Assembly: GCA_030539935.1 (NCBI GenBank)
Contig: JAUNXF010000001.1
Location: 1-47,048 of the forward strand
DNA length: 47,048 nucleotides
Direction: 5' to 3'
Origin: Methanobrevibacter sp.
GTDB lineage: Archaea > Methanobacteriota > Methanobacteria > Methanobacteriales > Methanobacteriaceae
In this document: positions 17,315 through 26,718 of the stretch, piece after piece
Layout of the letters: the number at the start of each line of letters is the position of its first letter
How positions within the stretch are numbered: the first letter of the stretch is position 1
Program-made: the position numbers and the translations under genes
The notes under the pieces: generated by a model
Database searches by the model: none
The model's input: only the letters and a program-made list of their open reading frames with translations
What the model was told of the DNA's origin: nothing

Positions 17315-18364
17315 TTATTCATCCAGGAATACTGCTAATTTATGGGGTATGAAATCTTCTCCAAGTTCAAGTCCTATGTAATACATTCCATCCCTTGTGT
17401 AGCCTCCATCAATGAATGTTTTTATGGCAGCTAGGATTTTTGATTTGATTTGTTCTTTCTCAACTGAAGAATAAGGGTTAATCTGGTCTATATCTACATT
17501 AACCATAGCGTAAACATCAATTAGTTTTTCAGTTGGTGCAAACATCGTTATGTCTTCAGTAGCTTGAGAAACAATATTTTGCAAGTCTTCATAAGCTTCG
17601 TTTAATTGGTAATCTGTTCCAGGGTCAAGAATTACTTTGAGTGTGCCAGTTCCATTCCAATTTGGAACGATGCGATAACCCTCAATGCCATCAAAACTTG
17701 CAAAATAATATTCATAAGATTCTTCTGAACCTTTTAAATGAATCTTTATCCAATTTTTTAATAATTCCCTATACTGGGAATCTGTGTAAGTTTCGCTGCC
17801 TCCAGATGAAGATTCTGTATTGGTACATGTTATGTTTCCTTCAATGTCGAATTCTGATTCTATGTTGGTTAAAGTATTTTCAATTACTTTGCCGCTTATC
17901 CCTGATTCCAAAGCCATCGCTTGAACTGTAGCGCTTGTTTCACCTATAGGAATGTATATCTCTTCAAGAGTTCTGTATTGGATCCCCTTTTCTGTTGAAA
18001 CTATTATCTCATCATTTATTAAAATGTCTTCTTCATTTTGTATTTGGCTAATTGAGAAAGTGATTTCCGCCATTGCATAAGTCGCTAATGGTCTTGAAAC
18101 CCCAACTATTTTACCAAGATTATCCAAGTCTTCCCCTTCAGCAAGGTCTACATCAATGCTGTTATGGACTGCGGTTAGATCTTCATAGAATGTTGCAAAC
18201 ATTTCCGCTATAACGGATTTGTCCATGACATAATAGTTGCTGATATCTTCTTTATCTGCAATGTAACTGGTAAAATCTTCTGCATGACTTATAAGGCCAT
18301 TTTCAACAGAATCATTTAACATCTTTTCAAAGATTTCTTCAAAATACTTCTGAGAATAATTCAT
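17315..18364 (-). CDS. Baseplate J-like protein, C-terminally truncated
   Basis: Protein of 349 residues of the P2 gpJ/XkdT baseplate-wedge family. Typical features are the helical N-terminus, VDLAEGEDLDNLGKIVG, a stretch with EISATVQAMALESGISGKV-like pattern (seen as TSATVQAMALESGISGKV), and the C-terminal repeat with GYRIVPNW and TLKVILDPG. Its ATG overlaps the stop of the gp25-like gene. The frame continues past its TAA for 34 sensible codons, so the gene is probably shorter than its ancestor. It builds the wedge around the tail hub. Confidence 0.85.
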   Translation of the reverse strand: MNYSQKYFEEIFEKMLNDSVENGLISHAEDFTSYIADKEDISNYYVMDKSVIAEMFATFYEDLTAVHNSIDVDLAEGEDLDNLGKIVGVSRPLATYAMAEITFSISQIQNEEDILINDEIIVSTEKGIQYRTLEEIYIPIGETSATVQAMALESGISGKVIENTLTNIESEFDIEGNITCTNTESSSGGSETYTDSQYRELLKNWIKIHLKGSEESYEYYFASFDGIEGYRIVPNWNGTGTLKVILDPGTDYQLNEAYEDLQNIVSQATEDITMFAPTEKLIDVYAMVNVDIDQINPYSSVEKEQIKSKILAAIKTFIDGGYTRDGMYYIGLELGEDFIPHKLAVFLDE

Positions 18365-18792
18365 ACTTCCACACTTCCTTCCACCATTTCATCACTAATA
18401 CTTGTTACATTGAAAGTAATTTTATATTTAGAGTCTTCTGAATCTGTTACTTCAATCCAGTTTACTTCTTGTATTCTTCGCATATTTTCAAGTACTTCCG
18501 CTACAAACAATTCAATTTCATATTCTACCATAGAAGATTTGTTTGCTTTAATCAATTCGTGTAGATGGCATCCAAATTCATCGTATAATGGATTTTCTTT
18601 AAGTTCACCATATCTTGTCATTATTGCAATGCATATGGCATTATGAAGCGATTGATTTCCAGTGACATTTACATAATCCCTATTCTCCATCTGAAGATCC
18701 CAACGATTATGCTCATCTGGTTTTAATTGAACATCTTCATTTAATGTCTTATAAAATTTATAATCATCACTTTCCTCATCAATAACCAACAT
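18361..18792 (-). CDS. Baseplate wedge protein, gp25/gpW-like
   Basis: Protein of 143 residues of the gp25-like lysozyme-fold wedge family. The segment NQSLHNAICIAIMTRYGELKENP, GCHLHELI, and the C-terminal EVNWIEVTD...YKITFNV pattern are typical. It sits next to baseplate J, as in P2-like, PBSX and Mu-type contractile tails. Gp25 starts sheath assembly at the baseplate. This is further support for a myovirus-type tail. Confidence 0.85.
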   Translation of the reverse strand: MLVIDEESDDYKFYKTLNEDVQLKPDEHNRWDLQMENRDYVNVTGNQSLHNAICIAIMTRYGELKENPLYDEFGCHLHELIKANKSSMVEYEIELFVAEVLENMRRIQEVNWIEVTDSEDSKYKITFNVTSISDEMVEGSVEV

Positions 18793-18822
18793 TTTATTCT
18801 CCTTAAATCATTCAATAAATTT

Positions 18823-19779
18823 TCATAAACTTTTAGCCACAATATTTTTATATCTTGTTTTTGTATTCCTTTGCCACTCACTGTCCAACCCATAAATGGT
18901 ATTTGAGTTTCTTGTGAAGTGAATAGTTTCAGTATGAGAAACTATAATGGAACCAGTGTCAATGTCTGTCACTTCCATAGTAAAGGCAGTCCCCTGAATA
19001 GTGTATTTGTAGTGTACCCATCTTTGATATGTTGTAGCATTCCCATAGAATGCGTTTTCATGAAAACTTCCATCATTGTACCCATACCAATATTTTTTAT
19101 TGGAATCTGCATCATCTGTCAGTTTCTCCCAAGATGTGGCACTATTATAGATTACAAGACCAGAACTTCCTCCCACTTGTTCAACATAAGAATCATACTC
19201 CACTGTGAAATCTGATGAGATTCCATTCAATGGGAGTATTTGCATCATACTTTCTCTCTGACTTCCAGTTTGGGTTAAAATATAGTAACCTCCGCTATTC
19301 CATGTAACTGTTGAAGTTCCGCTACGGAGAGCATAACTGCTTCCAAAAGTAGTTGAAGTTAAATCTGCACTTGCATCATCATAAAATAAGTAACTGATTA
19401 CCTGGCAAGTAGCAGTAAGATGAAGATAAGAAGCAACATAAGTGCCTATGCCATTAACACTGCAAGTAGCGATGCCCTGTGCATTTGTTGTTGCCGTGTA
19501 ATAATGAATTCCATCAGAAACCAAAATATCAACATTAGAAATGGGATCTTGGCAATCCTGTAGTATTAAAGTTAAAGTAGCATTTCCATTATTGTCTGCA
19601 GTATAGGCATTATTGTTAAATTTTAAATTATAATGATTAGTGGAATTTCCTGTTTCTATTTGGAGAATTTTATTTGCTAAAGTTGTGAGTCCATCTGAAG
19701 CATTAGCATAAACTCCTTTATCAGTTAAATTTGCTGCCATTAATTCCCCTAAATCTTCTAATTCCTCGAATAAACTCAA
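18823..19779 (-). CDS. Tail protein with Ig-like and lectin-like domains
   Basis: Protein of 318 residues, probable TTG start with AGAGGTG before it. The N-terminal ~40 residues (SLFEELEDLGELMAANLTDK) resemble an anchoring tag of phage proteins. An Ig-like domain follows (NGNATLTLILQDCQDPISNV; TNAQGIATCSV). Residues about 140-318 resemble a concanavalin A-like jelly roll, with SSDFTVEYDSYVEQVGGSSG. Likely a cell-surface glycan binder. It sits inside the baseplate block between spike and gp25. Confidence 0.6.
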   Translation of the reverse strand: MSLFEELEDLGELMAANLTDKGVYANASDGLTTLANKILQIETGNSTNHYNLKFNNNAYTADNNGNATLTLILQDCQDPISNVDILVSDGIHYYTATTNAQGIATCSVNGIGTYVASYLHLTATCQVISYLFYDDASADLTSTTFGSSYALRSGTSTVTWNSGGYYILTQTGSQRESMMQILPLNGISSDFTVEYDSYVEQVGGSSGLVIYNSATSWEKLTDDADSNKKYWYGYNDGSFHENAFYGNATTYQRWVHYKYTIQGTAFTMEVTDIDTGSIIVSHTETIHFTRNSNTIYGLDSEWQRNTKTRYKNIVAKSL

Positions 19780-19792
19780 ATAAAAACACCTC

Positions 19793-20737
19793 TTATTGTT
19801 GGATATATTGAATTGCTTCCCCTATTTGCAAATGTAGATTGTTGATTTTTTCATTGATCTTGATGTTAATTTCATGCTGTGATGCATTTGCATCAAGACC
19901 TAAATAAGTTAATGCAGAAGACTCTTTAATTATAGAAGTTAAATGATTATTTGGATGTGTGTAATTATTAGCGTTTTCAGAAATTCCAGTCAATTTGGTT
20001 TTTTCAGCAGTTGTATAATCTTCAGTAGACAAACCTTTACCCTCTACTTTATCCTCTTTTGTTGAAAGTAATTCGTTTACTTCTGTACGGGTATATGCAT
20101 CTACATCAGCAGAGGGTATTTCTATTTCCTGAAGCTTTGCATCTATTTCCTTTTTTGTGTAAAAATCATCTGAATTGACATTCTTACTTTCAATCATTTC
20201 TTCATCCATTGCCCCTGTACTAGTTGCAATTTGACTAGGCAATCTTAGGTCCAATCCATCATAACCAAATTTTATCCAGAACTGATTGGTACCTCCACGT
20301 GTAACAATCTTAAAATTACCTGGAGATGCAGGATTCACGCCAATAAGTTCCTCTTTAGCATAAAAACCTAATAACAGATATTCATTAATATCAGGTACAT
20401 TCAATATGTAGCAATGCAAATCAGTCCGCGGAATCACACATTTTTCTTTCCTTTCAACATCATAATCTTCATCACCTGAAGGAGTATAATACTCTGTTAA
20501 CTCTCCTCCAAATCTATGTAATATTCTACACAATACTTTTTTATTGGCGTTATCCAGCTGCACTTCTGCCTTATCCCAGTAAGGGTAAAATTTAGTTACG
20601 ACTCCTGTGCGGATTTTGAGATTTTCAAATTCCATTTTAACGATTTGTTGAGTATGGTTTTCAATTACTTGTCCAATACCCTTATCCAATGCCTGTTTCA
20701 TGCGAGCTTGAGTTACTGTAATGTTATCTGATTTCAT
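19793..20737 (-). CDS. Baseplate spike (gpV-like) with fibre-like C-terminus
   Basis: Protein of 314 residues. The N-terminal half, with ENLKIRTGVVTKFYPYWDKAEVQ and ISRTD-type strands (seen as CVIPRTDLHC), fits the OB-fold of baseplate spike proteins (Phage_base_V/gpV). After about residue 190 it changes to a fibre-like region (YTKKEIDAKL, DYTTAEKTKLTGISENANNY). A strong GGAGGATAAT site precedes the ATG at 20737. The spike pierces the envelope; a fibre-type tail on it is unusual. Confidence 0.7.
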   Translation of the reverse strand: MKSDNITVTQARMKQALDKGIGQVIENHTQQIVKMEFENLKIRTGVVTKFYPYWDKAEVQLDNANKKVLCRILHRFGGELTEYYTPSGDEDYDVERKEKCVIPRTDLHCYILNVPDINEYLLLGFYAKEELIGVNPASPGNFKIVTRGGTNQFWIKFGYDGLDLRLPSQIATSTGAMDEEMIESKNVNSDDFYTKKEIDAKLQEIEIPSADVDAYTRTEVNELLSTKEDKVEGKGLSTEDYTTAEKTKLTGISENANNYTHPNNHLTSIIKESSALTYLGLDANASQHEINIKINEKINNLHLQIGEAIQYIQQ

Positions 20738-20740
20738 CAA

Positions 20741-21853
20741 TTATCCTCCTCCAAGGTTCTCTGCATTTTCATCTTCTTCAGGTTCCCCTAAGCTTGGGGG
20801 ATAATCCACAAGTGTTAAACCACAAATCCAATTTCCATCCTCATCTTCCTCTTGCGAAACTTTAATGATATACATATAATCATCAATGCTAAAAGAGGGA
20901 AGATAAACTCTGCACCATTTACCTACTTTCCATTTGAGGTTGCCTAATACTTTACATTCGAGTTTATGACCATTGCCCCTATGTAATTTAGCCCATTCTC
21001 GCCTTGCAAAGGATTGTGCATCCTTAAGAGTTTTAGAACTCTCTGCAGAAATTTTGGAACTGATTTTTCCAAATCGTTTTATTAGAGAATCATCTTGAAC
21101 TGTTATGATGTGATCTTTATATGTGACTTCAAGATGGTTAACAGTAGAGGGATTTACATCAGTTACAGTTACAGAATCATAGAAGATATCCTGTGATTCT
21201 ATTAAAGATAATTTTGCTGTTGTTGGATCGCTAATCTTCTGAACATAAATTGTATCCTCACGGAGGAAACATTCCACATCCCCATCCCAACCAGATAAAA
21301 CATCCTTTAATGCTTCTTTAATGCTTGTTGCTGAATTGGTATTTGAGGAGGAACTGCTAGTTTCCCCGCCCATTACTTTTACAAGATTATTTGCTAATTC
21401 TTCTGCATTTGAGCCGCAAGCATAAGCTATGTATTCCTTGTATTTTTCCATTACTTCTGCAGTAGTCATTCCAACAATGTCTGCAGTGAAAGAAGCGGAA
21501 GAATGATCATCACTTGCTTTTTTTAGCTTAGCGGTTTTGGCACCATTACAAGAGCATGTCTTAGGACTAATCCAACCTTGCAATCCGAAATAACAATATT
21601 TGGTATGGTAATAACCGTTTTTCATACCAACATATGTGTCTTTATAAGTTTGTAGATCCGCACCATTGACTATGAAAACGGCAATTTTTCCTTTGCTGCT
21701 TTTCTTACCCATTAAATTTTGAAGGTTTCCTGGACCAACATCCGCCATAGTGACATTATGCCCTGCTTTTTCAAGGACTTTCTTAATCTTTTTTTGAGTT
21801 TGCTTATCCTCACTTTTCTTATTGAGGTCAATACCAAGTATTATACTAGCCAT
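20741..21853 (-). CDS. Tail hub, C-terminal half, with extra N-terminal domain
   Basis: Protein of 370 residues. Residues 1 to about 155 form a domain of unknown function (MASIILGIDLNKKSEDK..., a central Gly/Cys-rich part with CYFGLQGWISPKTCSCNGAK). After a Ser-rich linker, residues about 175-370 look like the C-terminal half of a gpD/XkdQ-type hub (VDVNPSTVNHLEV-like, seen as TDVNPSTVNHLEVTY; SARREWAKLHRG-like; KWRVGKWCRVYLPSF-like). The gene upstream ends with a transglutaminase-like domain and starts with the hub N-terminus. I prefer ATG 21853 with GGGGTA before it over GTG 21889. Confidence 0.65.
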   Translation of the reverse strand: MASIILGIDLNKKSEDKQTQKKIKKVLEKAGHNVTMADVGPGNLQNLMGKKSSKGKIAVFIVNGADLQTYKDTYVGMKNGYYHTKYCYFGLQGWISPKTCSCNGAKTAKLKKASDDHSSASFTADIVGMTTAEVMEKYKEYIAYACGSNAEELANNLVKVMGGETSSSSSNTNSATSIKEALKDVLSGWDGDVECFLREDTIYVQKISDPTTAKLSLIESQDIFYDSVTVTDVNPSTVNHLEVTYKDHIITVQDDSLIKRFGKISSKISAESSKTLKDAQSFARREWAKLHRGNGHKLECKVLGNLKWKVGKWCRVYLPSFSIDDYMYIIKVSQEEDEDGNWICGLTLVDYPPSLGEPEEDENAENLGGG

Positions 21854-21866
21854 ACAAATACCCCAT

Positions 21867-22808
21867 TTAACAGCTTGGTTTATCTCCACATTTTTTGGAA
21901 TACTTCAATCCTTTCCAAACTTGATTTATCTTTCTTTGATGACTTGTAGCATCACTAGCATATTCCTTTCCATTTATAATTATGATTGTCCAAAAATGAT
22001 TAGGCCCATGAACCACTTGGGACTCTAGTCCTGCACTTCGATACATTGCACAGCTTAATAAAGAAGTATCTGCACAATTATTCTTTAAACTTTTTAAACA
22101 TTCACTAGCTGAAGATTTATGACTGCACTCATAAGAGGAATAATTATTGTTCTCTCTTAACCATTCATGAATAAGAATCATTTTCTGATAATCATCAGTT
22201 TCATTGCCAATGATTTCTTTAACCTTAGCATCAATATCTTCACCCTGACCTTCAGTATCAGATGAACTACTTGATGAGGAAACATTGGTAAAATCTATGG
22301 AATCATCTTTTAATCCTTTGGTATTGATTTTACATTTGAGACCAGAAGCTTCAATTATTGTTTTGATTATTTTGGATCTTTTGGTTTTTTTAAAACTGAA
22401 CTCTTTTTCCTGTTCCAGTAATTTACTCATACCACTAATCTTTAGTTTAACATTATCTGTAGAGTATTTCTGTTCAATGATGAATCCAAGTAAAGCGTTA
22501 TCTAAATCATCCCATCTTAAAGTTTTATTCTCGGATTGCCATGCTTTTTTAAGGCATACCTTTTTTCCCTTGTAAAATCTTTGTTCATTTACAGATGGGA
22601 AAGTAACAGACCCATTGCTGCTGATATCTTCATAATCTTCTTCAAAAGAGTTTCTCATGATATTATCATAGTATGCAATTTCTGTAATCTGGCCATTATG
22701 TAGTACAAATCCTTCTTTTTCATCTTCTTTAGTGATTTGTTCAATGTTTGTATCTTTAGTTTCATATATTTCTAGGCCGGATTTTGCTAGTTTAACTTGA
22801 ACCATCAT
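21867..22808 (-). CDS. Tail hub, N-terminal half, with transglutaminase-like domain
   Basis: Protein of 313 residues. About residues 1-170 match the N-terminal hub pattern of gpD/XkdQ proteins (HNGQITEIAYYDNIMRNS; GSVTFPSVNEQRFYKGKKV). A Ser-rich linker leads to a transglutaminase-like papain-fold domain with the triad visible as NNCADTSLLSCAMYRSAG (Cys), GPNHFWTIIIING (His) and KEYASDATSHQ (Asp). Such domains in methanogens are linked to cell-wall proteins. It may act on pseudomurein peptides during entry. Its ATG overlaps the stop of the gene before it. Confidence 0.7.
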   Translation of the reverse strand: MMVQVKLAKSGLEIYETKDTNIEQITKEDEKEGFVLHNGQITEIAYYDNIMRNSFEEDYEDISSNGSVTFPSVNEQRFYKGKKVCLKKAWQSENKTLRWDDLDNALLGFIIEQKYSTDNVKLKISGMSKLLEQEKEFSFKKTKRSKIIKTIIEASGLKCKINTKGLKDDSIDFTNVSSSSSSSDTEGQGEDIDAKVKEIIGNETDDYQKMILIHEWLRENNNYSSYECSHKSSASECLKSLKNNCADTSLLSCAMYRSAGLESQVVHGPNHFWTIIIINGKEYASDATSHQRKINQVWKGLKYSKKCGDKPSC

Positions 22809-23326
22809 TTACCCTTCTTAGATTGTTTCTTTGATTTGGATTTTTTCGAACTTGATTTCTTACTGGTGGAGGAAGTGCTAACTTTAACCTTTTTAGGTTT
22901 GGGAACAGTGAATTTTTCACCAGGAATATTGGATTTCTTATTGGGAATCTCAGTAACAGTGAAATCAAGAACCATATGATTTGGAGAAGATTCTTCTATA
23001 TTCTTTTGAATAATGACTTCCGCCTTGAACTTACCTCCCATATATGGAGAAATGACTTCTGCAGGATTGGATACTATTCCCTTCAATACCTTTTCAAAAT
23101 AATCTGGCCTATTGGTCGGGTGATAAATAGTAGTTGTGAAGTTATAGCTACGAGGGATGTATCTTCCTTTGGTTACTGCTTCTGTACCTCCAAGTATGCT
23201 GTTTCTGTTTAGTTCCCTTCTATTGTATGCTTCATCGGAGCTTATATTCTCTGCATAAAAAGGATGACCATTGATTTTAATGTTTTCGCTGACTTTAACT
23301 TTAATATCCTTATACATGTTAGTCAT
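22805..23326 (-). CDS. Tail/baseplate adaptor protein
   Basis: Protein of 173 residues starting MTNMYKDIKVKV. A beta-rich body (about residues 1-130, with RSYNFTTTIYHPTNRPDYF) is followed by a Ser/Lys-rich tail (about 145-173). It occupies the place between tape measure and hub taken by LysM-type adaptor proteins (XkdP, gpX) in other contractile tails, but I see no clear LysM motif. The Lys tail may bind nucleic acid or acidic wall polymers (inference). Confidence 0.6.
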   Translation of the reverse strand: MTNMYKDIKVKVSENIKINGHPFYAENISSDEAYNRRELNRNSILGGTEAVTKGRYIPRSYNFTTTIYHPTNRPDYFEKVLKGIVSNPAEVISPYMGGKFKAEVIIQKNIEESSPNHMVLDFTVTEIPNKKSNIPGEKFTVPKPKKVKVSTSSTSKKSSSKKSKSKKQSKKGK

Positions 23327-23331
23327 GAATA

Positions 23332-26300
23332 TCATGCCCCAGTTACCCTAATATCAGTAATGCTGTCTAAACTTTCCAATGCAGTTATCATTATTTGTTG
23401 AGCTTCCCTTTCAGTCTTGTTACGTGCATCAACATTAACTGCACCTTCACCAACAATTATAGTGACATTGCTATACGCACCATTGGCTGGTGCTTGACTG
23501 ACTATAGTTTGCAAAGCACCCATTTGACTGGAAGTAAAATCACTTAAGGAACTGTTTAATCCCAGACCAAGTGTAGGGTTTCCAAAACCTGTTAGAATAC
23601 TATTGCCTAATCTTGCTCCAGTTGCCTTCATTTCACCATACTTGCTAGTCATGGCCTCTTTGATATATGCCACTTCATCCATCATAGTATGGGCAAGGTT
23701 ACCTGGAGAACCGGGATTAATAGCGGGCTGTGATTCAAAACCTTCCTTAACAGCTTTACCAAGATCTACACCCGCATTGTAAAACTCTTGTCTTTTGCTA
23801 GTGATAGCATTGAGAGTGTAACTTATCTCAGTTGACATGGTTTCTTTAAGTTTTAATGACGATTTCATACCATTAGTTGTTGAAGTTCCTATATACGCCC
23901 CTCCAGTCCAGCCATTGCTTGCAGCAGTGCTTGTAGCAGAAGTTACCGCTCCCTGAACAGTTGATGTTAGAGGGGATAGGCCAGATTTAACACCATTAAC
24001 AATTTGAGTACCTATACTGGTACTTGGTGCAGAGAAACCAGAAGCACTGGAAAGTGCAGTTTTTAAGTTTTCCATTGCAGTTTGGATAGTTCCAAGAATA
24101 CTGGTATCATCTTCTCCAAGGGTTATGTCTTTTAATGTGGCTAATTGAGTTGCAGCATTTCTCACATTAGTTATTGCAGTATTGATTGATTCACTACTAA
24201 ATCCTTCCATACTTGGTAAGTTTTGCATGGATTTCACTGCTTCTGAAACTTTTCCAAGAGCAGTATTGATATTGGTTATTTTCTCTGATACCCCAGAGTC
24301 TACATTTGCGATAGTGGATAAACTTGCTAATCTTACAGAAACTTTTCTGATATCATTTCCAACATTAGTAATGGCTGTTGCAATATCTGCTCCACCGAAT
24401 AATCCTTCCATCCAACTATCCCAATTAGTATCATCACGAAGACCGCGTAAAGATTTGAATGCTTCACTAACACTAGTTAAAGTGTCAGAAACTGATTTAA
24501 CCTTAGTTCCAACATCTTCAGGAACTTCTTCTAAACCATTAAATTCCTTCAATGCTTTGCTTGCATTAGAGATATCATCTTTTACATTAATTAATGCTGT
24601 TTGAATATCAACTCCTCCGAAGAGATCTCCTAAGAATCCATCCCAATTGACCCCATCACGTACACTTCGTAATGCACTCATAGCATCTCCGACACTAGCC
24701 AATGAATCACAAACATTCTGAATCTTATTTGCAGTAGCATCATCCAAAGGAGTTAAATCTTTAAATTCCTGAAGTTTACTGGAAGCAGATATTATATCAT
24801 TTTTAGCTTCTTCCAATCCATCAGTTACACTACCAAAATCTAGAGCCCATGCAACAAAATTACTGAATCCTGTTGTGATGTTAGTAGAGGTTAAAGCCAT
24901 CATTGCATCTGATACAGATTTCAGGCTTTTGCTAATGTTTCCTATATTTTTAGGAATGGATTCATCTATTGAAACTGAACTAAATTGCTGGAGTATGCTT
25001 GCTGCTTCAGTTAAAGTATCTGTAGCCACTTTAAGTGGAGTGGTCATTCCAAGGAATCCTCCGGTAATATATGTTAAGCCAGTCATTAGCCCTGCAAATG
25101 ACATGGCCCCCATTGCAAGGCCTACCCATGCAATGCCCTCGGCTAACTTTTTAATGCTATCAACCGAACTGGATATATCAATTTTATCAAAATCTAGTGC
25201 ATCAAACACTAATTGTATTGCTTTTAATCCGAGCAATGCTTCGGCTGCTAAAGCAACTGCAATTGGAATCATTACTGCTATTACTGCAGCAAGACTTAAT
25301 AATGGTACAATCATACTAGTGAAACTTGCAGATAATCCTGCCATAATTCCACTACTAGCTTCAACTTCAGCACTTGCAACTGCTGCTTTTGAACTTGTTG
25401 CACCAATGCCTGAAGCAGCATCAACAGTTTCTTCAATACCTTCAGATATTTTTGAAACTCCTTTAGTTCTTGGAACATCTGACAACAAGTCATCAACTAT
25501 TTCAGATTCGCTTCTGAGAGCATTAGCACTTAAATTCATATCTTCATATTTTTCTTCCAACAGGGCCATTTTACTGAGATTTCCTTCGGCACTATGTACT
25601 TGATAATCTAACATATCTTGGATGGCTTCATCTCCCATATCTCCAATAAAATTAGTACCTCCACTAATAGCTCCTCCGTGCATTTGAGCTAATTTAATGT
25701 CTTCTGGGGAAATGCCTTTCAATATTTCTGCAGTATCTGCAACAGTTGAAACTGTTTCAGTTGTTTTGCCAAAACTTTTTATCATACTTGCAGCACCACT
25801 GGCGGCATCTTTTACTGCACTGAAACCTTCAGCAAGATCTTTTACACCTTGGACAGTTGTGGAAACATTCCATAATCCTTGGTTCATGACTTCTATTGCT
25901 CCACCAGTAGCAAGGATAGAACCTGCAAGAGCACCTCCAGATTCATTATCTAACTCAATGAATGCTTTTTTTAATTCTTTGATTGAAGGTAAAAACTCAT
26001 TACCCATTTTCTTCCCTGCACGAGAAAAAGTTTTACCTATTTGAGCATCTAAACCTTCATTGGTTTCCATAAGGGCATCAGTTGAACCTATGACCTCTGT
26101 GACTGCAGCCATATATCCTTCAACATCTTCTTCTTTACCGGACCAAAGTTTTGTTCTCATCAATGCATCTTCACTTACACCATACTGGTCAAGACTTGCG
26201 AATGCACCTTTAATCCCTTTACTAAGGTCCATCATAGCCCCTTGCGCTAAATCTGTGGAACCAGTTTGTGCAAGTACGGCTGCACCAAAGTTTGCAACAT

Positions 26301-26715
26301 CTTCAGTGATATTTTCCATTTCCTTATCGCTTGCACCAGTTGCGGCTTTAAAAGCATTCATCGCAGGAATAAGCTCTTGCATTGATGTTAAACTGTTATC
26401 AGTTGTCTTGTCAACAGTTTCATATAATGATTCATATGCCTCTTCTGTTTCAGTCATATTTCTAAGGAGAACCTTGTTGGTTTCTGCTTTAGAACTGGTT
26501 CCTAAAATGCTATCCAATGCAGATTTTCCTGTTAAACCTTGTAAAGCATTATCTGATATTGCACTGAAATTCATCATGGAACTGCTAATGCTACTCATTG
26601 ATTTAGAAAGGTTGCTTGCCATTCCTTGAAAACTGCTGTCAATATTTTTAGCAACATTAGAAGCATTATCTTTAGCTGCAATATTTAACATTATCTGCTC
26701 ATTAAGGTTAACCAT
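23332..26715 (-). CDS. Tape measure protein
   Basis: Protein of 1127 residues, the longest gene here, which sets tail length and fills the tube. Starts MVNLNEQIMLNIAAKDNAS, with long predicted helices and a hydrophobic region at about residues 460-500 (SFTSMIVPLLSLAAVIAVMIP). Roughly residues 580-870 hold about four degenerate ~72-residue repeats, each with a pattern like NDIxxASxxLxEF...KSVSDTLTSVSEAFKSL. Directly downstream of the tail chaperone pair, as in nearly all tailed phages. Confidence 0.9.
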   Translation of the reverse strand: MVNLNEQIMLNIAAKDNASNVAKNIDSSFQGMASNLSKSMSSISSSMMNFSAISDNALQGLTGKSALDSILGTSSKAETNKVLLRNMTETEEAYESLYETVDKTTDNSLTSMQELIPAMNAFKAATGASDKEMENITEDVANFGAAVLAQTGSTDLAQGAMMDLSKGIKGAFASLDQYGVSEDALMRTKLWSGKEEDVEGYMAAVTEVIGSTDALMETNEGLDAQIGKTFSRAGKKMGNEFLPSIKELKKAFIELDNESGGALAGSILATGGAIEVMNQGLWNVSTTVQGVKDLAEGFSAVKDAASGAASMIKSFGKTTETVSTVADTAEILKGISPEDIKLAQMHGGAISGGTNFIGDMGDEAIQDMLDYQVHSAEGNLSKMALLEEKYEDMNLSANALRSESEIVDDLLSDVPRTKGVSKISEGIEETVDAASGIGATSSKAAVASAEVEASSGIMAGLSASFTSMIVPLLSLAAVIAVMIPIAVALAAEALLGLKAIQLVFDALDFDKIDISSSVDSIKKLAEGIAWVGLAMGAMSFAGLMTGLTYITGGFLGMTTPLKVATDTLTEAASILQQFSSVSIDESIPKNIGNISKSLKSVSDAMMALTSTNITTGFSNFVAWALDFGSVTDGLEEAKNDIISASSKLQEFKDLTPLDDATANKIQNVCDSLASVGDAMSALRSVRDGVNWDGFLGDLFGGVDIQTALINVKDDISNASKALKEFNGLEEVPEDVGTKVKSVSDTLTSVSEAFKSLRGLRDDTNWDSWMEGLFGGADIATAITNVGNDIRKVSVRLASLSTIANVDSGVSEKITNINTALGKVSEAVKSMQNLPSMEGFSSESINTAITNVRNAATQLATLKDITLGEDDTSILGTIQTAMENLKTALSSASGFSAPSTSIGTQIVNGVKSGLSPLTSTVQGAVTSATSTAASNGWTGGAYIGTSTTNGMKSSLKLKETMSTEISYTLNAITSKRQEFYNAGVDLGKAVKEGFESQPAINPGSPGNLAHTMMDEVAYIKEAMTSKYGEMKATGARLGNSILTGFGNPTLGLGLNSSLSDFTSSQMGALQTIVSQAPANGAYSNVTIIVGEGAVNVDARNKTEREAQQIMITALESLDSITDIRVTGA
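24100..24960 (-). repeat. Degenerate ~216-bp repeats inside the tape measure gene
   Basis: About four units encode similar ~72-residue helical segments, two of them sharing DxxNWDxxxxxLFGGxDIxTAI. The number of units would directly set tail length. Edges are approximate. Confidence 0.55.
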
Positions 26716-26718
26716 TCT

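Noticed and set aside
24182-26629. Several open frames of 140-240 codons on the plus strand within the tape measure gene
   Set aside because: They are antisense shadows of the repetitive, helical tape measure gene without start signals.
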